The position numbers and the translations under genes are program-made. The notes beneath the pieces are model-generated. The model saw only the letters and a list, made by a program, of their open reading frames with translations. It made no database searches and was not told the DNA's origin. A stretch of 64,000 nt of DNA from Lumbricus terrestris (taxonomy: Eukaryota; Annelida; Clitellata; Crassiclitellata; Lumbricidae): positions 32,044,594 through 32,108,593 of the forward strand of contig OX457042.1 of assembly GCA_949752735.1 (NCBI GenBank), written 5' to 3'. This document shows positions 32,929 to 44,400 of the stretch, in pieces (within the stretch, counting starts at the first letter, position 1; each line of letters starts with the position of its first letter).

Positions 32929-35900
32929 TCATTTTTCTATCTTAGAAAGAGAGACTTTGTTTTCTGGTGGCACGATTTGCTGCTGCTGCTGCTGCTGCTG
33001 AGATGACCTCTTGCGCTGAAGATGGTAGTGCCAGTGCTGATGCTGAAGCTGCTGCAGCTGTAGCTGAAGTGCTCTGCAACTCGATTCCAGAGTGACAGTG
33101 ACATCCTGACTGGCCTCCACTTCATCTTGAAGCCTGACAAGAATGCAACTTATATGTACAACTGCTGCATTGTATATTAAATGACAGTGGCTGCTTATGT
33201 AGAGCCTTTAGCGAACCTCACAATTTAAGGCAGGGTTGGTTCTCAGGCATCCATCTCATAAAATACAGACATCCAGCTGCATCAACACCTTCACAGGCGT
33301 TCGCTGAAATTTACAGGATACTATCTGAATAGCAGTCACTTCTTTTCAGGTAACAAACTGAACAGGGCTACAGCAATATTAATATTATTATGCATTTATT
33401 AAGAACCACTATCATTCAAGTGTTAAACAACTCTATTTTATTAAAGAAACTTTCAACCATAGCTCATTAAATTTCAGATACTGGCAGTTTCTTTCATCAG
33501 TGATAAGACTTTGCAGACTGTCAGCGGCGCCCGCAGGATTTTTTTCTTGTACGCACAGAAATTTTCGATGGAGGGGCGAACAGGGGAAAAAAATTTCGGT
33601 CGCCGAAAAAACTGATGACCTTTTTTTTTTTTAGTCATCAACCTAAAATTTCCCAAAACATACCTTTTCTATCCGCCAAAAAAACTGATGACCTTTTTTT
33701 TTTTAGTCATCAACCTAAAATTTCCCAAAACATACCTTTTCTATCCGCCAAAAAAACTGATGACCTTTTTTTTTTAGTCATCAACCTAAAATTTCCCAAA
33801 ACATACCTTTTCTATCCGCCAAAAAAACTGATGACTTTTTTTTTAGTCATCAACCTAAAATTTCCCAAAACATACCTTTTCTATCCGCCCAAAAAACTGA
33901 TGACTTTTTTTTTTTAGTCATCAACCTAAAATTTCCCAAAACATACCTTTTCTATCCGCCAAAAAAACTGATGACTTTTTTTTTTTAGTCATCAACCTAA
34001 AATTTCCCAAAACATACCTTTTCTATCCGCCAAAAAAACTGATGACTTTTTTTTTTTAGTCATCAACCTAAAATTTCCCAAAACATACCTTTTCTATCCG
34101 CCAAAAAAACTGATGACCTTTTTTTTTTTAGTCATCAACCTAAAATTTCCCAAAACATACCTTTTCTATCCGCCAAAAAAACTGATGACTTTTTTTTTTA
34201 GTCATCAACCTAAAATTTCCCAAAACATACCTTTTCTATCCGCCAAAAAAACTGATGACCTTTTTTTTTTAGTCATCAACCTAAAATTTCCCAAAACATA
34301 CCTTTTCTATCCGCCAAAAAAACTGATGACCTTTTTTTTTAGTCATCAACCTAAAATTTCCCAAAACATACCTTTTCTATCCGCCAAAAAAACTGATGAC
34401 CTTTTTTTTTTAGTCATCAACCTAAAATGTCCCAAAACATAGAAATATCCGCCAAAAAAACTGATGACCTTTTTTTTTTTAGTCATCAACCTAAAATTTC
34501 CCAAAACATAGAAATATCCGCCAAAAAAACTGATGACCTTTTTTTTAGTCATCGACCTGGAATTTTAAAAAAACAGACCTTTTCTATTATCCGCCGCTGT
34601 ACGCAATTTGACAAAAACATACCTTTTCTATCCGCCGCTGTACGCACTTACCTATGTGCGTACGTCTGCGGGCGCCGCTGCTGTACGCACTTGCGTAAGT
34701 GCGTACGCCTGCGGGCGCCGCTGCAGACTGTTGTAACAATAGCACAGCCAGGCAACAGACCAGATCATGAATTACACTGAGCTTTTTTTTAAATCAGCAT
34801 AACACACAGTGAGAGGAGGATTCTAAAACTCAGACTCACTTCTTAAATTCTGGATCGATTTGAGGAAATTCTGAAACACGTGACTTCTCAAGTTCCATTT
34901 TCTCAGACAGTTCAACAAGATTTCTGTGTTGCTCTTGCAAATCTGCAGAAAGGATATTACACTAAACAGCACACCACAAAACACCCAATAGTCACTCCTT
35001 AGACGTCTTGCACGAATGAACTCGCAATGCACTGTACCTCGAAGAAGAAGACTTTGGGTTACTACGAAAACGAGATTGAAGGGTGTGAGCTCAGTGGCGG
35101 TGCCAGGATTTCAGTTTTGGGGGGCTAAAGGGGGTAAATCGTCCAAATTTTTTATTCATTGCAAAGGAGGAACAGAAGATATATAATTGAATATTTTAAG
35201 ATCATTACTGGAAAGGAGGCAGTGCTGTGGGAGAGGTTCTCTTTAATAAGATCAAACTACAATTACTCAAAAGAAATGCTGGGAATATAAAAAACATATT
35301 TAAGAATTCCTAATGGACAATAATTGCAGATTTTTCAGCATATAAGAGTTGTATAGTTTGTGGAATGTTTGTGTCCTCTGTGGCAACTGTAAGAAACATC
35401 AATGAGGCATTAGCGTTAGCTTTCAGTTTGTAGTTCTAACATAAATTGCATGTCTTTGAACCAATTAAATCCTAGTTATGTTATGTGGATGTCAGATAGT
35501 GTGCTGGACGGTGAATAAAGAGGTCAGAGGTTCAAATCCCTGTCCGAGTTGAAATTTCGTTTGCAATTTCTGCTACACCAGTCAACCTGCACACCCCACC
35601 CCATAGCCAATACTTATTACTACAAATTTATTTTACTTAACTGGTTAAATAGTAGTTGCCTAATGATACGTGATCAAATCTGAAAACTTCTACAGCACGA
35701 CAGCAGTTTACACAATTAATCTAAGTTCAATAATTTGAATGATTGACTCCCTAATTAACTGATATTTATCCTACCTTGAAGTTGGCGTCGTTTTTCTTCA
35801 CTGCATTGCTTGTCTCCAACTCTGTGATGTTTGTTCTCCTGTTCATAAATCTTCCCCATCTCTAAAATGTCAGTTTTAGTTGAAAATCTATTCTTTATAT

Positions 35901-35978
35901 AATTATTTTAATGCCTGTTAATAGTTAAAACTAAACCTACGCAAAGAAGATGCACAATAGAAATGTAAAAAGGCAAGC

Positions 35979-36017
<39 letters not shown>

Positions 36018-39000
36018 CAATTTATATGGCGCCGTAACGCGGCCATACCGCTACAAGGGCGCCTCACAAACGGCCGACTGCGGGATAAAGCTAAGTTAGT
36101 ATAATTAATAAAATAAGTTCATGACTTTTGGTATGAATTAAACAATTAAAACAACTCATGGATCTTCAAAACTTTTAAATGCTAGAAAATTGGTAATTTA
36201 ATCCCTAGAAACAAAAATGTTCCGAAACTTTTAAGTGGCTGTAAAACAGGCAGGCATCAGTCCTTGCAAGTGAAGGAATGCACATGTGGATTCCCATACT
36301 TTATAGCAGTTGTATTTTTGAAAGAAGGGTCTGATGGAGCATGGGAATGGATGCCCATACTTTTATAGCAGTTGCATTTATTTTTGAAAGAAGGGTCCGA
36401 CGGAGCTTTAACACAACAGATCAATAAAACCTAGCAACAAAATAACAGCTTAAAAAACAATTACTAAAGAGAAAAAGCAACTGTGAGCTGTTCAAGTAGA
36501 GACTACAGACCAAGACAGTTTACATTAACAAATTTAAACCGTAATGAAACTCAATCTATTCGTAACAAATGCAATAAAGGTGGTGAATATCGAGTAACTT
36601 CTCTAAAGATCATACAGCCCTGAGGAAAAAGAAATGATTCAAAGTTTCATGTAAACCTCATGATTTACACTCGAGCAGCAAAGCATGGTGTGGTCCAGAT
36701 GATCAAAAGTAACATGCTTCAAGCTAAATTTGAAGGTTATCAAGTGATTCAGTTTTCCAAACTGGCTGTGTTAAAGGTTGTATTCAAAGAAAAAAATCAT
36801 CACAGAGCGAAAACCAATAGAGGACAAGGAAAAGCATGCAGAATCAATTCAAAAAGGTCATAAAGAAATAATTATGGGGTTAACCCCACTTGGACGCCAC
36901 TTTTGTAAACTACTGGATCTATGACAATGATCGGCTTTATCACCTGATTGAAGTTGCTGCTGACTTTCAATAAGCTTTTGAATCTCCTGTCTTGCTGCAA
37001 GTTTCCTTTGATTCAGACCACTGCCATTAGATCTGTACACAGAAGTAAAATCTTTCACTTGATTTGAAAACTTCTCCCTCTCTGCTTCTATTGTTTCACA
37101 GATTTTTTCCTACAAAACACATAATAAGAACACAGTCTGTGGCTTAACAAGCTTCGATACCTTGCAAAGCAAAAACTTTTAAAATGTTTAACAATGTTTT
37201 TACATCATACTACCATGTGTGATGGGTGTGTGTGGGTCTATCTTTCACAAACACACGTGCACCAACAAACGCACCCACCCACTCTCCCACACTTGTGCGC
37301 ATGCACCCCCCACACACACATGCATGCACCCACGGTCCCACTCCCACACACACGTTTGCTTCTCTGTCTCTCTGATGAGGCAATTTTTGTGATGATCATG
37401 AATACATTTTAGGATTTTTATCCTGAGGTAGTATGAAATGTGCAATTGTACATTGTGTACAACTGTACATGCAAATTACTATTTCTCCCTTGAGGACAGA
37501 CTGATCTTCCTGGACAGCTTGAGTTTGGGGCATGCTCAGTTGATGCCTTCTACATTAGAAGCAGGTGCTATATAAATTTCTAATAAATAATACAAGAGGA
37601 CCTCAAATCATGGGTGCTCAATGCTCATTTAGGCAAATGATGATGATGATGATGACGACGATGATGATGATGATGATGAAGGATTTCACATGACAAATTA
37701 TTCTGAACAGGGTTAAGGCACAACAGCAACTTTAGGAAAACGTAAAGAAGTTACACACAATGTCAGAAACATTTATTTTCTTATTTAATGCATTCTGGTC
37801 ATAGAGCTGCAGATTCTGCTGCAAAATGGCATAGCTCACAGCACAGTGGCATTCTGCACAATTCTCTTGGAAATAAAATAATATTTTACAAAGCATGAAA
37901 CAGTATTTATTATAATGTATAGTATACGTATGTGCATGTATTTACTATATAAATATTTATAATGAGCATAACAAAGTTCTGTCATTTTGTAATCGAGTTC
38001 CTATGCATATACAATATTATTATACAGCAGATGTTTGTGGACTACTCACCAATTGAGACGTCAGAAGTACCTTCTTCACATCCAGCTGATCCTGCTGTTC
38101 CTGAAGAATGGACAATCTCAAAGCCAAACCTTTCTCCACTAATCTTGAATCGATCAGCTCTTCAGTCTGTGGAAATTGTAAAATCAAGGTTTCCACACTT
38201 AAAGAAATCGTACTACAACTATACAAGAAATCGTACTACAACTATACACATGTATGCGAGTTGGTTATAGCCCAAAAATAAATGAAAACATTCACAATGC
38301 AGAAAACCGGTAACGCATTGTATAACTGGCATGGAAAGCGAGAGGAGCCGAGATCGCGCCCCGTAGGGGGTGAACATCCTTTGCAAGCTGCTGTTAGCGC
38401 CGTGTATTACAAGCTGTCTATTCCGTCAGTACTTAAGATTTATGTCTTCTGTCATTTGCATTCTTGTGAATTGTTTCAATTGCATAACTGAACACTGTAA
38501 CTGGTTGCGATCTGTCAACAGGATTGTCTCGATAAAGAATACATTTGTTAAAAATCATCTTAAAGGGTTTTAGCAGAAGAGAATTACATTTCTATTCAAA
38601 CTGATCTATAGGCTAAATTTTGGCAATTCTGGTAAAAGTCTGCACAAACCGGAATGTCCAACCTATTTCGTGGATTGTAATGGAATCATTGGAATGAATC
38701 AAGTAATACACTTTAAAATTATGAGAATACTACAAATGTTCAACAAACACCTTACCTTAGTATTAAGCTGTTTTAGACACGAGTGATATTCCAGCTCAAC
38801 TGCTTTTCTCTTGCTCATACAGTCATCAATCTTCAGGCGAACTGCACATCACACAAAAAAGACCTAACATTACTGGGTCTTACATATACCTCTGTATAAT
38901 CTATGAAGTCCAAAGTCCAAACCACAACATCATATAATTGATTAATTGATGACATGGCTACATATACAGAATGGTGGAATGGGAAGTCATATTCTCACTA

Positions 39001-39978
39001 CATTCCTCTTCATAGCTTTATAGAGCCTCTATTATTCAGCAGTGCCACTCAAGGATCAATCTGGGGTCCATCTGTCTACATCCGGTATATGACACCATTA
39101 AGCCATCCCATAGAATACTCCTCTGTTGATCAGCAACAAGCACACAGTACTTTAAAATTTATTTATCGAGGACATGGCAGTGTCACTCTAAACTATAGCC
39201 TACACAAAATATTAAAGCTAAATTGAACGGGATTGAATATAACTATATGGCGATGTTGTCAGGGCCTTGCCTAAATTTACACCACCACCCCCCCCCAGCT
39301 ACATGTATGATGTATATGATGCCTTACGTCGCCGCTACGCTCTGCTGAAAGGTGACTCCCCTTAGTTCCTTTTGCTCGTACTGCTACCATGAAGAATCGA
39401 GCCTTCTCTGTGGTTGGTCAACTGCTCTGGAATGGCCTTCCTTTAGAGCTACGCCTACACCATGGAACTCTACCAGAATCCTTCTTTACTAAACTTAAAA
39501 ACTTCTTTTGAGCGCACTGGAGTCGGGAGCGCCTCTGAGCATTTTTTCTTGAAGGAGCGCTATATAAATTTCCGGATGAATGAATATTATTATATTGTAA
39601 ACGTTAAACCGTCGACACCGCTCAGTTTTAACCATGATGTAGGAAATACTATTTCCTACATCATGGTTTTAACCTTGCCTGGCATGACTTCTATAGAACC
39701 TCTATTACAATATACAGGGAATCAATCGATAGTTTCAAATTAACGATCGTGGGAAAGGTGGTTCTATTGCCTTAGCTCTACAGTGGCTAAAAAGTGCAAC
39801 TGATAATTATCATTGCCATATTAAATCAAATAAAGAGGGGGCGATATTACGTGTTACTAGGGCCAAAAATATTCACACCAATCAATCAAACACCTTCCGT
39901 CAAGTGTCTTTTTCTATCCTCGGTCTTCTTTTCAGATTCGGCAATCTGATTAAATATATCTTCCAGGCTACAATTCAT
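32929..39978 (-). CDS. Coiled-coil protein, CCDC122-like (7 coding exons)
   Basis: Coding exons on the minus strand: 39894-39978, 38756-38841, 38050-38166, 36944-37109, 35775-35861, 34840-34942, 32929-33133. All introns are GT-AG and phases (1,0,0,1,1,2) agree, giving 849 nt and 282 aa. Nearly the whole protein is predicted coiled coil: Glu/Gln/Lys-rich heptads without a globular domain. Near the C-terminus, LQLQLQQLQHQHWHYHL precedes a run of eight glutamines. An in-frame stop lies 19 codons upstream of the chosen ATG. Length (human CCDC122 has 273 aa), an IEAEREKFSNQVKDFTSVY-like segment and a Trp-containing C-terminal coil resemble CCDC122 as I remember it, but coiled coils align easily and the name is a guess. 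Function unknown. The intron before the last exon carries the amplified element at 33522-34723. Confidence 0.8.
32978..33001 (-). repeat. (CAG)n encoding polyglutamine
   Basis: Eight Gln codons in the last coding exon of the coiled-coil gene (CAG in every copy), a potentially length-variable coding microsatellite. Confidence 0.85.
33522..34723. mobile_element. hAT-like MITE with about 14 internal tandem hairpin units, 1202 bp
   Basis: Ends CAGCGGCGCCCGCAGG and CCTGCGGGCGCCGCTG are perfect inverted repeats. Perfect 8-bp target duplication CAGACTGT at 33514-33521 and 34724-34731. Between 33605 and about 34560 a 66-73 bp unit repeats about 14 times. Each unit contains TGATGAC, a run of 7-10 T, AGTCATCA, then 'acctaaaatttcccaaaac'. 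Units differ mainly in T-run length, and the last two have an altered spacer. The right end holds a second dyad around 'gtgcgtacg'. It lies within an intron of the coiled-coil gene. Frames through the array are repeat artefacts. Confidence 0.9.
35093..35150. repeat. Solo end of the CAGTGGCGGC MITE family
   Basis: CAGTGGCGGTGCCAGG and 'atttcagttttggggggct' match the right terminus of the element at 41080-41338. No partner end was found. Confidence 0.5.
35480..35570 (+). repeat. tRNA-derived SINE fragment
   Basis: Box-B-like GAGGTTCAAATCCC (about 35527-35540) with an upstream box-A-like stretch. It lacks a tRNA fold, so it is a SINE remnant. Confidence 0.4.
35976..36080 (-). repeat. (ATA)n with LINE tail
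   Basis: (ATA)n at 35978-36013 followed by 'gacaatttatatggcgccg', a variant of the recurring LINE 3' end. Confidence 0.6.
37637..37680. repeat. (GAT)n microsatellite
   Basis: Fourteen near-perfect GAT/GAC units in an intron of the coiled-coil gene. Confidence 0.85.
39325..39590 (+). mobile_element. LINE 3'-end fragment with C-terminal coding remnant
   Basis: Decayed frame containing RAFSVVGQLLWNGLPLELR and FFTKLKNFF, the typical C-terminus of L2/CR1-like LINEs ('RSF...GP..WN.LP...LK..LF'). It is followed by 'gagcgctatataaatttcc'. It lies just upstream of exon 2 of the coiled-coil gene, in opposite orientation. Confidence 0.7.
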
Positions 39979-41467
39979 CGTTCGTGCATTTAAATCTAAA
40001 ACAGCTTTTTTGGGGGCTAACTCGCGTCTTTTGCGGCGAAACGCTTTTCACAAAATACGCAAATTTTTCAAGCTCGAATATTTACTTGCAGAATAAGCTG
40101 GTGCCCTGCTTTTAGCTTTCATTAATAATTTGTTTTCATTCCAAGAATTTATATAGCGCCTCTCTAGAAATCCACTCATAGGCTTTCGAGTAGCACTTTA
40201 AGTTTGGAGTTAACAAGTTATTAATGCCAATCTAAACATTCAACACCAAGCACCCAATGTCAGAATTTTTGCACAATTTTGACACTGCCCAAACATAATT
40301 ATTATTATTATCTCTGGAGTTCTATCACACCTCTGATAAAGGTTACTAATTTTTTATATCATACACTATCAATTGAAGTTTGTTCATGAATCCTATGTGA
40401 GTTTATAAAAAAACGTGTACAGTTCCATCAAAGCTGTATTTTTGTTAACACCACAAAACAATAATACACCTTAAAAGTCAACAAATATCACAGACAAGTA
40501 ACATAATAAACTCTTCTTGTACATGAGAAAAAGTAGTTTGAAGAGCTAATTTGCAAGCAGTGAATGCAACTTAATGTATTGGGTAAAATTCATACTTTGC
40601 ATCTTAATATTCCTTGTCGTGTTAGTAAAACTTGAAGTCTTCATGCATAATCTCAATAAACATTAATTTATTGTTAATAATTTTCATGATGCACTACATC
40701 AAAACTTCATTTAAAACGTCCCCTCATTGGTAGTCGTGGGCACTACAAAAGGCAAATGACTCGAGTCATATAAATAATCACCTGAACCATTTTTTATCGG
40801 AGATTCCGTTAACACCAACCTCAGAAAATACATGATACATTCCATTTTTCTAACTCATAAATATTCACTAACCTGAAGATCAGTCATAGTAATATTTAGC
40901 CATGACTAAGAATTTCTCAAAAAGTAGCCAAAAATAAACCTACATCTAAAAAATATTAACTATTTGTGATAGAAATATGTGGCATCACTTAATAATTGCG
41001 CAATTCCACGTCGATCCAGCGCAACATCACAGCTTCCAGTTTTCCTGATTGTGCAAACGTTTTTCTCCGGCATAATCACCAGTGGCGGCGCTAGGGGGAG
41101 CTAAGCCCCCCTACAAGAGGTTCAGCCCCCCTAAAAAAAGGGCCATCCCAATTTTTTTACATTTAAATATCCACGATTTTCGGCTGACGACTAAAAAAAA
41201 GTCGTCAGAAATTTTGGCGGCGAAAATGGAAAATTCTCATGAGATTTCGGTCGATGACTAAAAAAAAAGGTCATCAGAAATTTTGGCGGGCGGGACTTCA
41301 GCCCCCTCTCCCAAACTGAAATCCTGGCGCCGCCACTGATAATCACATATCCCAATGTTTTTCCAGGCAAGTCAGTTCATTATCAACGCCGCTCTGGCTA
41401 CAAACCAAACTCTACATCAACGCTAACCTCACACAGCACTACTGGGCCGCAGTGAAACAATTGAAAA
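39979..41467. other. Intergenic region between the coiled-coil gene and EXD2
   Basis: It contains a LINE tail (40128-40205, 'agaatttatatagcgcctct') and the MITE at 41080-41338. The remainder is AT-rich. It should hold the coiled-coil gene's promoter and the EXD2 3' UTR, but no distinct signal is visible. Confidence 0.5.
41080..41338. mobile_element. CAGTGGCGGCGC-family MITE, 259 bp
   Basis: Ends CAGTGGCGGCGCTAGGG and CCTGGCGCCGCCACTG. Perfect 8-bp target duplication ATAATCAC at 41072-41079 and 41339-41346. Two GATGAC-A(n)-GTCATC modules lie inside (about 41187-41210 and 41253-41278). Confidence 0.9.
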
Positions 41468-44400
41468 TCATAATTCTGCAGCAGTCAAACAATTATCCGC
41501 CGCAACAGCTTCCTTCATCGCGAGGCCCATGGTAAGGAGTTCGTCGTGACTGTGGTCAACAGACCAGAGAACTGGCAGGAATGCTGGTCGCATTGTGTCC
41601 AGGAAGTGTTGGCGCCACATGCGCTCAAACGCGACCAATCCTCCCTGCTCGATCACGTGCTGTACCACCTTCAGTCCATGCTCACAGAAGTCGTCCTTTG
41701 TTGACCTGCAACAAACAACTGAAGAGTAGGCTCATGTAACAGGTCTATCTCCCGTATAATTTAATAATCATATACGGCAAGATACAAGACCCAGAGGGAA
41801 GATCATGTTACTGTTTATGTTCCTTGTCCCTATTCATGGATTTGTAAGTTATTAGATCAAAGTCAACCAATCAACGTTACAGCCTAAAATTTGGCGCTCA
41901 GAGCCGCAGGTAAACAGTACGTATTTTACTCAAATTATCTCTCACAGTGTGAGACGAGAAGAATCACTCCTTCTATAAATTTTTTAGACATCATATCAGC
42001 AATTGTACGAGCTGACCATATTATGGATAATTATTCAGAGGACAGAGTTTCAAACGGAGAGGCACTGAAATTGCAACTTAGGACTACCGTAATCAAACTG
42101 ACTTTCAATTCGCTGTACGATCAACTAAAAAAGATTTAACATTGTTTCAACTTTTCTTCACGAATCTTCCTCTTGACATCTGTAAACATCACAATCATCC
42201 TTCTACTGCAGAGTATAAATTTAGCAACATCCGAGTCCCAAAACAGGAATCAAATGCTTGTCTCTCATCAGATAAAATTCGGCCAAAAGTTAACGAGTAG
42301 CATTAAGATTGGCTGGTTCACAAACCTCGTATCAAGATTGACAGCCATTTGCAGTAGATCCAGATCCACATCTGGAACGCCATAGTAATCCCTGATCACT
42401 TGCTCCAGCTCTTTACACCTCTGTTCAGGTATTTGCGATGAATTCGACATCAACGCTCTAAATTACACGTAAGAAAAAGTAAAGTAAAATAAAGTAAGTT
42501 AGCTACACATTTATTACTACATTCCAATAATAAAAACCAGCGTTCAAACTTGCGGGATGCAAACATTTCTAGATGCTGACTAAACCACTGCAAAAATTTC
42601 AGAATAGAAGATGAGCAATCCCTGAAGTCAGCCATGGGTATGAAGTGATGGTGACTTCAATTCCTTGGCCTTGGTATATGAGGGTGGGTGCCAATCCTCT
42701 GCCTCACCACCTCATCCCCACTGACAGCATATACGGTCAGTGTACTTATTATAGTTGAGTTGACTAGGGGGAGGTGCTGATGGAACAGAAATCTCAAAAC
42801 AAATTTCCGCATAGAGGGTTTTAAACCTGACCACTCAAACGACTGCCCAGTGTGCAAACCACTAGACTATCAAGTGCAAAAAACAATAATTTTACATTAC
42901 CACACAAAAGAGTAGCTCCAACAACATATAATTAAAATGAAGCTTAGGTTGAGGTCCACAGCCCTATCATCCAAACAATGTTGCTAAACTCAACAAAAAC
43001 CTATGTGCCTACCTTGCTGCTGACTTGACTTTAGTCAGATCAAAGTTGTGATAGTGTTTGCCAGTCGTCTGCTCCGCGGAATACATCCGTCCCAGCTTCT
43101 CCTTCAGCTTTCCGTCCAACTGGTTGCTCCTCATGTGACAGGATGTGCACATGAGAACGATGTCATGTGACTTGTGCTCTTTCATGATCGACGGAAAATG
43201 CCTGCAAAGAAAATTCCAGTCATTAACCCAGATGTTCCACGCGACATGTTACGAGTCAAACAGCAATGATGTCCACTGGCGCCTGTGAATTTTCATCATT
43301 TTGTAAAAACATTTTGTTTATTAATTTGTTACTCTATTTATAATATATGGATCCCAAATGCAGGGCATGCAAATGTTTACATAGTATTTTAAATGAATGT
43401 AGGGCCTACTATATAATAGTACAGAAAGATAAGCGCATCTGAGTAGAAATTTCGAAGGGGAGCTTTAAAAATTTTCAGAATGAATATTTTAAGCATACAG
43501 TCTGCTCATGCAAGAACCCATAACTGTTAGATCAAAAACCCAGTGCGCTACTACGTATAGACCCATACTGTGAAATCTAGAATGATAAACCATGAAAGAG
43601 ACTGTAAACCGTAGTAGATCTGTCATATTTCAAACGACGCACTTTCTGTATTCGTGTGGAATCACGTTCTTTCGAATGTACGACTCAGAAGCGCCGCAGA
43701 CGACGCAGACGTTGTTCTTCTCCTGCAGGTAGTAGTTCTTCTCATTCAACGGCCGACCAGCAGGCTCAAAGTTCAGCTGAATCCTCAATGGCTCATCACT
43801 GATTTTTACTACAGTATAAAACATGCTTTCTTAAATGGCAGAACACAATGACTTTAACAGGCATTTATTTAGTATTAAATTAAAAACAACATCTTCTTAG
43901 AAGCACTCCATCTGCTCAGCCATATAGCAAAAAACAAAATAATTTTAAAGCCTTGTTAATGTAATGTATACCCTTGTTTGTGTGTATATGTGTGCGCAAC
44001 TGTGCATATGTGTGCACGTTTGAACACACATACCAGTATATGTGAACATGCTTGTGTTACTTGCTGGGAGAAAAGCACTAACACTGGATTAAGTATTCAG
44101 TGAAAAATCCAAACTATAATGCAAATGGGGAATTCTTCCTAAATGCTTGCACTCTGTGAGCTTGTCGTGATAATTGAGTCAAGTTTATTACATGAAAAAG
44201 ATGATAACTGATAAAAATGTATGAGTATGTACACATTATACAGCTGTTTCCAATGTTTGTACTATCTTTCCAGTTCGAAGTGACCCATACCTCCAAGGTT
44301 CCTGTCCAGATACCACTGAGCCTTCTTCAGATCGCAAGTACATAGGAGTTGGCCATCTGGTGAAATCAGTTGACAGTTGTGGTAGAGAGGTTTCTTGCGT

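Noticed and set aside
33615..34552. Frames of 68-117 codons on both strands with repeating residues
   Set aside because: Translations of the tandem MITE units; changing T-run lengths shift the frame from unit to unit.
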